Source: an uncultured Lachnospiraceae bacterium (GTDB lineage Bacteria > Bacillota > Clostridia > Lachnospirales > Lachnospiraceae). Taken from it: a stretch of 62,798 bases of DNA. How positions within the stretch are numbered: position 1 is the stretch's first letter; each line of letters begins with the position of its first letter. The DNA is taken from positions 1-62,798 of the forward strand of contig CAJUGD010000025.1 in assembly GCA_910586205.1 (NCBI GenBank). Reading direction: 5' to 3'. The notes under the pieces were generated by a model. That model did no database searches. It was not told the origin of the DNA and worked only from the letters and a program-made list of their open reading frames with translations. The translations under genes were made by a program, and so were the position numbers. Below, one piece after another: positions 17,268 through 25,124 of the stretch.

Positions 17268-18209
17268 TCAGCCTTTCCAAAAATCATCCTGAACGGCTGC
17301 CCCAGATCCATGCCCCCTATCCTGCATACAGCGTACCAGCCACTTAGGCACCTCCATCCGCACCGTTTTCATCGGATTGACAATCTGGCAAATCATCAGA
17401 TCTCCGGCCATGTCCAGCAGCATTCCCGCATCCACTTCACCCAGGCCCATTTTCTTACAAAGAAACTGAAACATCTGCACTGCCGCTTTGCCTGACGCCT
17501 CATCCAAGGTAGAGCCATAGGCAATGGTAATCCACTGCTCCTTATTCTCCAGCATGGGATAGGTAATACCTGTCTGCTTCAGCACATCCACCTTCAGCTC
17601 CACATGCCCCTCAATCTCTACTCCGCAATTAGCCACCTCTCCCTCCCCCATAACAGCATGAAGATCCCCCACAGAAAGCAGGGCCCCCTCTGCACTGACC
17701 GGAAGATACAAGACAGCTCCCTCCTCAACCCTTGTACAATCCATGTTTCCCCCATGATCCATAGGGGTCAAAGTTCCCACCGGTTCCCCGGCCGGAGCCA
17801 CACCAATCACTCCGATCATGGGCTTTGCCGGCACCAATATCCCCTCATAATCAATCATGCCATCCTTTACAGAAAGCCGTTTTATCACCGGCTCCCTTCC
17901 GGCAAATGCCTCCTTTAAAGCGCCGCTGGATCCGCCGATATCCAATATTCCAACCGGCCCCACCTCCAGCTTCTTAATCTCGATCCTTAAGGTATCTCCC
18001 GACATGGCGCCATTGATATACACCGGCCCTGTGGCCGGATTGCCAAAACAACGGTCAAAATCACGAAAGGTACTGCCCTCAGCCAGCATTACCCCCCGAT
18101 AACAGTCATAGGTCTCCAATTCCACACACTGCCCTGGCTCTGCAAATGCCGCCGGTTTATCACTTTTACTGAATGCATAAATCACATGATCTCTTGTAAC
18201 TTTTACCAT
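17268..18209 (-). CDS. acetamidase/formamidase family protein
   Basis: A 313-aa FmdA/AmdA-family amidohydrolase that splits short amides to ammonia and the acid. GYxxVxxAGE-type family features are visible as PVYINGAMSGDTLRIEIKKLEV, the His-bearing MDHGGNMDCTRVEEGAVLYLPV and GDLHAVMGEGEVANCGVEIEG. GGAGGGGAAGATAAA precedes the start at 18209. It has no metabolic partner next to it; the gene upstream on this strand is an unrelated permease beyond a long repeat tract. Natural substrate unknown. Confidence 0.88.
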   Translation of the reverse strand: MVKVTRDHVIYAFSKSDKPAAFAEPGQCVELETYDCYRGVMLAEGSTFRDFDRCFGNPATGPVYINGAMSGDTLRIEIKKLEVGPVGILDIGGSSGALKEAFAGREPVIKRLSVKDGMIDYEGILVPAKPMIGVIGVAPAGEPVGTLTPMDHGGNMDCTRVEEGAVLYLPVSAEGALLSVGDLHAVMGEGEVANCGVEIEGHVELKVDVLKQTGITYPMLENKEQWITIAYGSTLDEASGKAAVQMFQFLCKKMGLGEVDAGMLLDMAGDLMICQIVNPMKTVRMEVPKWLVRCMQDRGHGSGAAVQDDFWKG

Positions 18210-18280
18210 TTTATCTTCCCCTCCGTTCGCTGCTTAATGCACTCTCAGGCTCTCCCCATACTTTATTTTTTGAGATGAGC

Positions 18281-18776
18281 TTTTGGAGATGAGCTTTTGG
18301 AGATGAGCCTTTGGGATAACCTTTTGAGAGCTACCTTTGAGGATGACCTTTTGAGGTCTCCTTTGGGGTTCTCTTTTTGAGAGCACCTTTCGAGAGTTTC
18401 TTTGGGGAGCTCCTTTTGAGTTCTTCTTTGAGGTTCTCCTTTTGAGTTCTCTTTGGGGAGCTCCTTTTGAGTTCTCTTTGGGGAGCTCCTTTTGAGTTCT
18501 TCTTTGGGGGTCTCCTTTTGAGAGCTCCTTTGGGGGTCTCCTTTTGAGAGCTCCTTTGGGGAGCTCCTTTCGAGAGTTTCTTTTGAGAGCTCCTTTTGAG
18601 TTCTTCTTTGAGGTTCTCCTTTCGAGTTCTCCTTTGAGGAGCTCCTTTTGAGAGCTCCTTTCGAGAGTTTCTTTTGAGAGCTCCTTTTGAGTTCTTCTTT
18701 GGGGGTCTCCTTTTGAGTTCTCCTTTGAGGATCTCCTTTTGAGAGCACCTTCCGAAATCACCTTTTGGGATAATTT
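18281..18776. repeat. 13-bp minisatellite, about 37 units
   Basis: A nearly unbroken array of 12-14-bp units read on the plus strand as TTT(T/G/C)GAGAGCTCC or TTTGGGGAGCTCC, running about 500 bp. Most units are 13 bp; units differ by transitions, and some pairs alternate regularly. On the minus strand the unit has no stop in any frame. Because 13 is not a multiple of 3, all frames translate into the same rotating 13-residue Lys/Ser/Glu/Arg peptide, which explains the long open frames here. There is no ribosome site or plausible start, so I do not call a gene. Confidence 0.85.
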
Positions 18777-18942
18777 TTGTCCGACATGCACAAATTCATC
18801 AAGCGTACACGGAATGTATCTTCATTAGACTTGGATGCATCCAGCCAAAAATCAGCCGCAAAGGCAAGTGTTGGGATATTCTGAGAGTACAGCCTTGATA
18901 TTTTAATTTCTAAACATTTTAATGTTTTAATACTTTAAAACC

Positions 18943-19890
18943 TTAATTTTTTAATTCTTTTTTCTCCCTGTTCACCACATAAATTCCCAAACAAACCAAA
19001 ATCAAAGCCACCAATGTATTCCAGGTCAGAGCCTGCGCTGTCTCCCCCAAAAAAATTGCTGATAAAATCACGCCAAACATAGGATTCATAAACCCAAAAA
19101 CCGTCACACGGCTTACCGGGTTATATTTCAGCAATACCCCCCACAAAGTATAGGCAACTGCCGACAAAATCCCCATATACAAAAGCAGCACAAACGCAGA
19201 AGGCCCCACTGCCCCGGACAAGGTGCCTCCACAGGCAGCGCCAATAACAAGCAGCGCCATACCGCCTGTCATAAACTGATATCCAGATAACGTAACCACG
19301 TCAAACATCCCTGCATACTTCTTGATTAAGGATCCGGAAACTGCATAAAAAATCTGTGCCAGCAGCACAAATCCTTCCCCCAAAAAAGAAACAGAAAACA
19401 TGTTATCTGAACCAGCGCCTGCCAGATTCACAATCGCAATTCCCAAAAAACCAAAAACACATCCCGTAATCTTTTGTATATCAAGCTTTTCATAACGAAA
19501 AACCAAACTGGCACACAACATAGAAAAAAACACATTCGTTCCCGTAATAATCGCACTATGTACCCCGCTGGCATGAGACAATCCCACATAATAAAACAAA
19601 TACTGCAGAACTGTCTGCGATAAAGCCAGGCTGCCAATAGCCGCCCCAGAGCCTTTCGGCGGACAAATCCAATGTCCGCTCATTATGCTCTGATACAAAA
19701 TCACCAGAAAACCAGCCAGCACAAAACGGATTCCGGCAAACATCAAAATCGAAGCCGTATCCGCCGAATCAATCTGAAACAGCCGGTATCCGATCTTTAT
19801 GGACGGCGCTGCACTCCCCCACAAAAAACAGCAGAGACCTGCCGCCAAAAGCACTGTCTTCATATCTGTTAAGTCAATCTTTTTCCTCAT
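18943..19890 (-). CDS. EamA/DMT-family permease
   Basis: A 315-aa transporter with about ten helices and two EamA repeats (about residues 10-150 and 165-300), related to RhaT/YdcZ-type metabolite exporters. The conserved opening GLCCFLWGSAAPSIKIGY and the repeat end FMNPMFGVILSAIFLGE are seen. I chose the start at 19890 (MRKKIDL), preceded by AGGAGG at 13 bp; an upstream in-frame ATG lies within short tandem repeats of GAGAATGGGGAGGAAACA. Substrate unknown. It is the last gene before the defence island. Confidence 0.82.
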   Translation of the reverse strand: MRKKIDLTDMKTVLLAAGLCCFLWGSAAPSIKIGYRLFQIDSADTASILMFAGIRFVLAGFLVILYQSIMSGHWICPPKGSGAAIGSLALSQTVLQYLFYYVGLSHASGVHSAIITGTNVFFSMLCASLVFRYEKLDIQKITGCVFGFLGIAIVNLAGAGSDNMFSVSFLGEGFVLLAQIFYAVSGSLIKKYAGMFDVVTLSGYQFMTGGMALLVIGAACGGTLSGAVGPSAFVLLLYMGILSAVAYTLWGVLLKYNPVSRVTVFGFMNPMFGVILSAIFLGETAQALTWNTLVALILVCLGIYVVNREKKELKN

Positions 19891-19974
19891 CTTTTGCTTG
19901 GTTCCTCCTAATTCTCTTGTCTGTTTCCTCCCCATTCTCTTGTTTGTTTCCTCCTATAGTTTCATCCTCTATGG

Positions 19975-20113
19975 TTTCCTCTCCTATAATCTCCTTTATC
20001 TTGCCCAATACCTTCAAATCCGCAGGAAGCCATGCCACATTATCCAGATTTTCTGCGGATAACCATTTTGCTGCCATATGTTCTTTCAATACCAGATTTC
20101 CTTGCTTGTTCAA
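19975..20113 (-). pseudogene. truncated NUDIX (MutT-type) hydrolase remnant
   Basis: Only the C-terminal tail of a MutT-like 8-oxo-dGTPase is recognisable: LVLKEHMAAKWLSAENLDN followed by VAWLPADLKVLGKI. The NUDIX box and everything before it are missing, and the downstream sequence becomes a low-complexity repeat of GGAGGAAAC units. The breakpoint at about 20110 coincides with the start of the AT-rich defence island, so the gene was probably cut when the island arrived or was rearranged. I could not find the missing half at the other island edge. Confidence 0.65.
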
Positions 20114-20235
20114 TAGTCTTTCAAACTAAAAGTCTTTTTCATTTAATTAAAAATAAATATAGCATCACACTTCTTCAAAAGCAGTGTATTATCCACACTA
20201 TTCCTTCACAAAATCAAAAAATATACTCAAATCAA

Positions 20236-21027
20236 TCAAACAACCGCTCCCAGAACCACTAACAATTTGCAAAATTCAATCAATTCCCCAATCTCTTTTT
20301 CTATAAACGTTTCATGTAAAAACTGTACAAACAATTTACCAATTATATTTTCCTGGCGTTTTTGTTCTTCGTATTCTAGCAAATCCTTTATATTCGCTAT
20401 TCCTTTTTCAAATAAATCGTTAATTTCAACACATATATTTATGATACTGTTAGAAAAATTTTCTCCATTTAAATGAAAGCGCATAATATGATGCTCAATA
20501 AAAAACCTTGCCTCCAGATTCTGGTCTTCTACATCTGCCTCATAGATGTGCCTTAACAAGTTGTAACGGATTTTATATTGCGTTCCCTCTTTCTTATACC
20601 CGATTGGTTGTAACAGAATCGAATTATTTTTGCAGTAGTCTTCTCTCATTTCCTGGTATGTACTACATATTTCATCACACAGCTTCGGGCATCTATCGGC
20701 ACATTCATATTTACTAAAATCAATCTTCTCAATCTGCTTTTTGTACATCAGATTGCATTTTACACATGCTGCTGCAAAATTATATTTACAATTTTTCAAC
20801 ATGGTGTTCTTCTTTGGCTGATTATAATTTCCTTCTTTGTCAACCGAGTGTTCTAAATGAAAATTCTCTTTTCCATCTATCCTTAGCGAAACCCCGCAAT
20901 ACATACAATAAGAGTCTGATGCCAAGGATAGTATTTTCCGGAGAATTTTTGCATTGGCATTTGTATAATATGCTTTATTCTCTTTGGGGTAAAAAATATC
21001 AAATTTTTCAGGTAAGCAAACTTTCAT
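20236..21027 (-). CDS. HNH endonuclease, last gene of the defence operon
   Basis: A 263-aa protein with an N-terminal HNH nuclease fold: zinc pair CMYCG (Cys41, Cys44), the catalytic FHLEHSVDKEGNY (His57, His60), and the second pair CVKC (Cys88, Cys91). A further Cys-rich patch follows (ECADRCPKLCDEIC), and the C-terminal half is helical. The start overlaps the end of the ATPase gene by 20 bp, so both are translated together. An ABC-type ATPase paired with an HNH nuclease recalls PtuA-PtuB (Septu), but here a DUF262 protein precedes them and all three sit behind BREX genes. It is probably the DNA-cutting component; target unknown. Confidence 0.75.
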   Translation of the reverse strand: MKVCLPEKFDIFYPKENKAYYTNANAKILRKILSLASDSYCMYCGVSLRIDGKENFHLEHSVDKEGNYNQPKKNTMLKNCKYNFAAACVKCNLMYKKQIEKIDFSKYECADRCPKLCDEICSTYQEMREDYCKNNSILLQPIGYKKEGTQYKIRYNLLRHIYEADVEDQNLEARFFIEHHIMRFHLNGENFSNSIINICVEINDLFEKGIANIKDLLEYEEQKRQENIIGKLFVQFLHETFIEKEIGELIEFCKLLVVLGAVV

Positions 21028-22012
21028 TTTTCTTTAGGTTCCTCACAATAAAATCATACAGGATTTTTTCTTTTGCCTTGAGTTTTGACCGGTCAGTTGT
21101 CTTTATCTTTTGCATCTGATCTTTATTTAATTGTTTCTCATCAACAATCAGGGCTACACATTCTTCCCACCATTTTTCATCCTCATGTTGTATGTTTGTC
21201 ATCATATTCCGTATTTTTTCGATCTGACCAATTTTTTCTATGTTATTCGCATCATAAAAATTCACCAGATTTTCTTTCACTTTTTCACGGTCAAAATCAC
21301 TTATCAATGCAATATCTATGTCCTCTATACTGACAAGCACAGACAAGGAATGAATAACATAGATAAATCGGATATGAGAATAGTTTTCACTTAATTTTTC
21401 CACGAAATTCAGAATCGATTCCTCGGAAAAATAAGCATCAAATTCATCAATAATGATAGCTTTAACTCCACAGTTTACTGCGTAATCAATTTCCATTAAA
21501 ATCCGCATCTTTGCCGCTTCACTACTTGAAATATTTTCCAGATTTGTCTTTCCATTCACCAAAATAATCTGCAAGGGTAAAATCTCGTTGGCAATCGTAT
21601 CTTTTTCTACAGAAATACCGAAAAATCTCTGATACATCTTATTATATTTTTCTGTGTTGTTCAATAATTCATCATAGGCTACTGCTCCTCCCAGATTCTG
21701 CTGTGTAAACTCATCTGAAACAGTAAATACTCCATCCAGCAAACGATGTTCCAGAATCTCTATGGTTGACATTTCTGATAATTTCTTTGCAGGCGCATTG
21801 TTATTCCTGCTTTTCATGATTCTATTTTTCGGGTCAATGTAATAGAAAGTAGTTGGGGATTCTGATAGAGATTTCTTTAATACATCTTTAATTAATTGTG
21901 TCTTACCGATAGCATTGCTTCCTGTGATAATCAGACTTTGATGTCTGTAAAAATTTCTTTCATTTGTTACATCCTGATACAGTTTTTCAGCACTGTCATA
22001 AATATTTTGCAT
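21008..22012 (-). CDS. ABC/SMC-type P-loop ATPase of the defence operon
   Basis: A 334-aa ATPase. Walker A is GSNAIGKT at residues 31-38, a signature-like serine stretch is ISSSEAAKMR at 161-170, Walker B is AIIIDEFD at 185-192, and a His switch may be the VIHSLSV segment. This is the compact AAA_21/OLD-like layout without a long coiled coil. The C-terminus is basic and helical. The gene overlaps both neighbours (17 bp with the DUF262 gene, 20 bp with the HNH gene), so the three products are probably made in fixed ratio and may form a complex. A role as the NTP-driven sensor or gate for the nuclease is inference. Confidence 0.75.
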   Translation of the reverse strand: MQNIYDSAEKLYQDVTNERNFYRHQSLIITGSNAIGKTQLIKDVLKKSLSESPTTFYYIDPKNRIMKSRNNNAPAKKLSEMSTIEILEHRLLDGVFTVSDEFTQQNLGGAVAYDELLNNTEKYNKMYQRFFGISVEKDTIANEILPLQIILVNGKTNLENISSSEAAKMRILMEIDYAVNCGVKAIIIDEFDAYFSEESILNFVEKLSENYSHIRFIYVIHSLSVLVSIEDIDIALISDFDREKVKENLVNFYDANNIEKIGQIEKIRNMMTNIQHEDEKWWEECVALIVDEKQLNKDQMQKIKTTDRSKLKAKEKILYDFIVRNLKKNESLLT

Positions 22013-23372
22013 ATTCTTTTTTTACCTCATGAAAAGTACGGGTCAGACGTGTCTCAACACTTGATTTATTTGATAAAACATGTTCAAAAATATCTGTCTT
22101 TTCTTCCAGTCCAATAATCCATGAAAGCTTTAACTGCATATGGCCATACATTTCATCTGACAGCCCTAATTTGCAAAAAGCAACAAAAACCGCTTCAAAA
22201 ACTGCTTTATTACACTTTCTTGTATCATCATCAAAATCTAATATGCTCAGATATTTCAATAGTAATCGAATCTCTTCCTCGATCTGCTCCGGGGAAAAAT
22301 TCATGCACTTTTCAGAATATCCTTCCATAATATTCGTCCAATTAAAGGTACCATCGTATTGTGTTATTATATTTTCATTCTTCTGAATTGTGTAATGGTT
22401 TAAGGATAACATTTTTAATAAAATCTCTATATCTTTAGAAAACTGGCTTATGTTTCCGTATATCCTTCTCCAATTTTCGTTTTCCTCGTTTACCTCAAAC
22501 AATCTTTTATATAATAGGGTTTCCCAGTATATTCCATTTCTTATTTCCTGTGTCCCTAAAATTTTTCCGCCTGTGTTCAGCACCTTAAAAATATTGACAA
22601 AAACCTTTTGGGGATAACTTTTATCACATCTGACAACAGCAATCTGGAAATCTCTCCGTTTTAAATATTCCTTGGCATTATCATCAAACAGGCAGAATGA
22701 TATATCTGTTTTCTCTTTATTTCCGTTAGGAACCATAAATTTCGTCTCAGCTAATCCATGTTTTTCTCTCAGATCGGAAAGTAGTTTTTTTCGTTCTTCC
22801 CGCAATTCTTTTATTTCATCTTTTACATTTTTGGGCTTTTGGTTCCCGTGTTCTGTATTGTATTTGCCTATACAGCGATCAATATCGTCTATTCTCTCTT
22901 TTATGTCTGCAACATCTTTAAAATTCAACTTCTGATGTCCATGTTCACTGACAAAAAAAAGACCATAGAAATATAAAAATATTGCCGTGACTCTTTGCTG
23001 TCCATCTAATATGACTTGTTTCATCGTCTTATTGTCCACATAGACATACAAAGGTGGCACGGGTATTCCCTTTATAATGGAGAGAGCCAATGACGCAACC
23101 TGTTTTTTTGTCCATATGAATTTTCTCTGAAAGCCTGGAATAAGAAAGTATCCCGATTTCAAGGAATTGATGATGGATTCCAGCTGTAATCCTGTCATGC
23201 TGCTGTTAATGGAAGTCCTCAAGACATCTCCTATAATATTCTCATCAATTTCATCCTCTGGAAATTCGTCCTCTTTTACATCGTAATTGTCTTCTACCCC
23301 TCCGTTATTAAAATACTGGGCTTTCTTGCTTATTTCTTTCATGATATCAATATCAGCCTTTTGCTTTTTCAT
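21996..23372 (-). CDS. DUF262 (GmrSD/SspE N-terminal-like) protein
   Basis: A 458-aa DUF262 protein. The ParB-like NTPase motifs are clear: IPGFQRKFIW (FQR at 81-83), SIIKGIPVPPLYVY and ILDGQQRVTAIF (DGQQR at 123-127). In GmrSD and SspE this domain hydrolyses nucleotides and gates a fused C-terminal DUF1524/HNH nuclease. Here the C-terminal half (about 250-458) shows no HNH, and a separate HNH gene lies two genes downstream. I chose the start at 23372, preceded by AGAAGGAAAGG; a start nine codons upstream is possible. In Ssp systems SspE senses phosphorothioate DNA, which fits the sulfur genes upstream, but sensing here is inferred. Confidence 0.8.
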   Translation of the reverse strand: MKKQKADIDIMKEISKKAQYFNNGGVEDNYDVKEDEFPEDEIDENIIGDVLRTSINSSMTGLQLESIINSLKSGYFLIPGFQRKFIWTKKQVASLALSIIKGIPVPPLYVYVDNKTMKQVILDGQQRVTAIFLYFYGLFFVSEHGHQKLNFKDVADIKERIDDIDRCIGKYNTEHGNQKPKNVKDEIKELREERKKLLSDLREKHGLAETKFMVPNGNKEKTDISFCLFDDNAKEYLKRRDFQIAVVRCDKSYPQKVFVNIFKVLNTGGKILGTQEIRNGIYWETLLYKRLFEVNEENENWRRIYGNISQFSKDIEILLKMLSLNHYTIQKNENIITQYDGTFNWTNIMEGYSEKCMNFSPEQIEEEIRLLLKYLSILDFDDDTRKCNKAVFEAVFVAFCKLGLSDEMYGHMQLKLSWIIGLEEKTDIFEHVLSNKSSVETRLTRTFHEVKKEYAKYL

Positions 23373-23412
23373 AAGATATCCTTTCCTTCTATTCTTCATA
23401 CCATATCCATTG

Positions 23413-24528
23413 TCATTTCATCCCATTCATAATTTCTGCCAAAGCCCTGGCAATATCAGCCGCATCTTCTTCTGTATTCCCTGCCCCAAAAGACACCCGT
23501 ATTGTTCCTTCTGCATATTCATCTGGCACTTTCATTGCTTTTATGACATGGGAAATTTCCGTATTCTTTGAATCGCAGGCTGAGCCGGTAGAAACATAGA
23601 TCTTTTTCAAATCAAGGCGATGCAGCAGCATTTCTCCCTCTGCGCCTCGGATAGACAGGCTTATATTTCCAGGAATCCCCCGATTTCCATTACGGATAAA
23701 ATCAATATTTTCCGCCCGCAATCTGTCCTCCATGATCTGCTCTAATTTGCGCAGCCTGATTTGGTTTTCCTGCATATGTTCACAATTTTTTTCCAGGGCA
23801 ACCGCCATTGCTACAATGGAGGCCACATTTTCTGTTCCTGCCCGCAATCCGGCCTCCTGTGCCCCGCCATCCGCATAGGGCTGTATGGCCGTACCTTTGC
23901 GGATATACAAAAAACCAATCCCTTTCGGCCCATTGAACTTGTGTGCCGATGCGGACAGCATATCAATCTCCAGGCAATTTACATCTGTTTCCATATGTCC
24001 CACAGCCTGTACGGCATCTGTGTGGAATAATGCGCCATTCTCATGGGCTATCCTGCTTAATTCTGCAATCGGCTGGACACTTCCCACCTCATTATTGGCC
24101 ATCATAACGGACACCAGCCTTGTATTTTGTGTTATCCTTTCTTTCAATGCCTCTGGTTGTACCACACAGTTTCTGTCTGCTGGCAAATACTCCACTCGTA
24201 CTCCCAACCGCTCCATAGCATTACAGGCATGCAGCACTGCATGATGTTCTATCTGGGAGGTAATCATGGAGCCATGGCTTCCCGCCATAATCCCTTTGAT
24301 CGCCCAGTTGTCACTTTCTGTTCCACCAGAGGTAAAATAGATTTCCTCCGGCAAGGCTCCTATCCTGTGTGCAATTGTCTTTCTGGCCTGCTTTAATGCT
24401 TTTTTGCCGGCCACGGAAAAAGAGTAGGGCTGTGAGGCATTTCCATAATATTCCAGTAAAAAAGGACACATTACCTCAAAAGCATCCCTATCCAGCGGAG
24501 TGGTTGCCGCATTATCAGCATAAATCAT
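23413..24528 (-). CDS. cysteine desulfurase, DndA/IscS/NifS type
   Basis: A 371-aa PLP enzyme that takes sulfur from cysteine as a persulfide. It opens with IYADNAATTPLD. The PLP lysine is Lys197 in SASAHKFNGPKG, the cofactor histidine lies in EHHAVLH (94-100), and the catalytic Cys318 lies in STGSACDSKN. All catalytic residues are present, so it should be active. No IscU or SufU scaffold is adjacent. It lies directly behind the 197-aa gene and ahead of the DUF262 gene in the BREX operon, the position expected if it feeds sulfur to BrxP, as DndA or SspA feeds DndC or SspD. Confidence 0.9.
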   Translation of the reverse strand: MIYADNAATTPLDRDAFEVMCPFLLEYYGNASQPYSFSVAGKKALKQARKTIAHRIGALPEEIYFTSGGTESDNWAIKGIMAGSHGSMITSQIEHHAVLHACNAMERLGVRVEYLPADRNCVVQPEALKERITQNTRLVSVMMANNEVGSVQPIAELSRIAHENGALFHTDAVQAVGHMETDVNCLEIDMLSASAHKFNGPKGIGFLYIRKGTAIQPYADGGAQEAGLRAGTENVASIVAMAVALEKNCEHMQENQIRLRKLEQIMEDRLRAENIDFIRNGNRGIPGNISLSIRGAEGEMLLHRLDLKKIYVSTGSACDSKNTEISHVIKAMKVPDEYAEGTIRVSFGAGNTEEDAADIARALAEIMNGMK

Positions 24529-24530
24529 TT

Positions 24531-25124
24531 TTATTGCCCTTTCTTCACAAAAATATCGATTTTCTGATTAATCCAGGGAATCAGTCTTCTCCTGTTCCCT
24601 GCAATATAGCTTGCCCATTCAGGATTCACCTCAATACTTTTTTCATCTTCTGACAGGGAATATACCGAATACAGGCAGCGGTTTTCACTGCGTGACAATT
24701 CCTCTATGATCTGATTTTTCTGCCTGTCGGTCTTTCCTCTTAATTCCTGCGGCCATTGATAGGCCAGCAACCGGTATGGTACATAATTGCACAGAGAAGA
24801 TATCAATTTCCTTAATTCTTTGTCCCTGGTTTCTGATACAGCATCATATACTTCTGAAATTTTTGAAGACTGCATCAAATCCCCTTTTTCGATTGCCAGC
24901 ACAGCGGCATCGTACAATTTATCAAAGGAGCGAATCCGTCTGCCCAAAATGCAGACATCTGTAAAGGAATAAGCGCACATCCAGCAAGCCATCTCATAAA
25001 AACCAAATTTTTTCTTCTCTTTTGAGGCATTTATTATCAGAACTTTCAGGAAATACAGTTTATAACTGTTCATCAAGTTCTTATCCGCAACCATTTCGCT
25101 TAATTCCGAATCAAAATCAATCAT
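24531..25124 (-). CDS. 197-aa defence-operon protein of unknown function
   Basis: Not firmly recognised. It is helical, with a hydrophobic, Cys/Met/Trp-rich segment FGFYEMACWMCAYSF near residues 40-55 and a later block NYVPYRLLAYQW then CLYSVYSL and IEVNPEWASYI. That block reminds me of the N-terminal part of longer HNH-endonuclease proteins found in phosphorothioate and BREX loci, but the protein stops before any HNH could begin. The start codon directly follows the brxL stop (TAGATG). Tight coupling to brxL and the desulfurase argues it is a working part of the system. Confidence 0.6.
   Translation of the reverse strand: MIDFDSELSEMVADKNLMNSYKLYFLKVLIINASKEKKKFGFYEMACWMCAYSFTDVCILGRRIRSFDKLYDAAVLAIEKGDLMQSSKISEVYDAVSETRDKELRKLISSLCNYVPYRLLAYQWPQELRGKTDRQKNQIIEELSRSENRCLYSVYSLSEDEKSIEVNPEWASYIAGNRRRLIPWINQKIDIFVKKGQ

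Noticed and set aside
18281..18776. Possible CRISPR array
   Set aside because: Units are contiguous 12-14-bp repeats without unique spacers, and no cas genes are near.
18234..18791. A 185-codon Lys/Ser/Glu/Arg-rich open frame on the minus strand
   Set aside because: It is produced by the stop-free 13-bp repeat, other minus-strand frames encode the same peptide, and there is no ribosome binding site.
20236..22012. Calling the ATPase-HNH pair a plain Septu (PtuAB) system
   Set aside because: A DUF262 gene overlaps the ATPase gene and all sit in the BREX operon; the ATPase lacks features I could assign firmly to PtuA.
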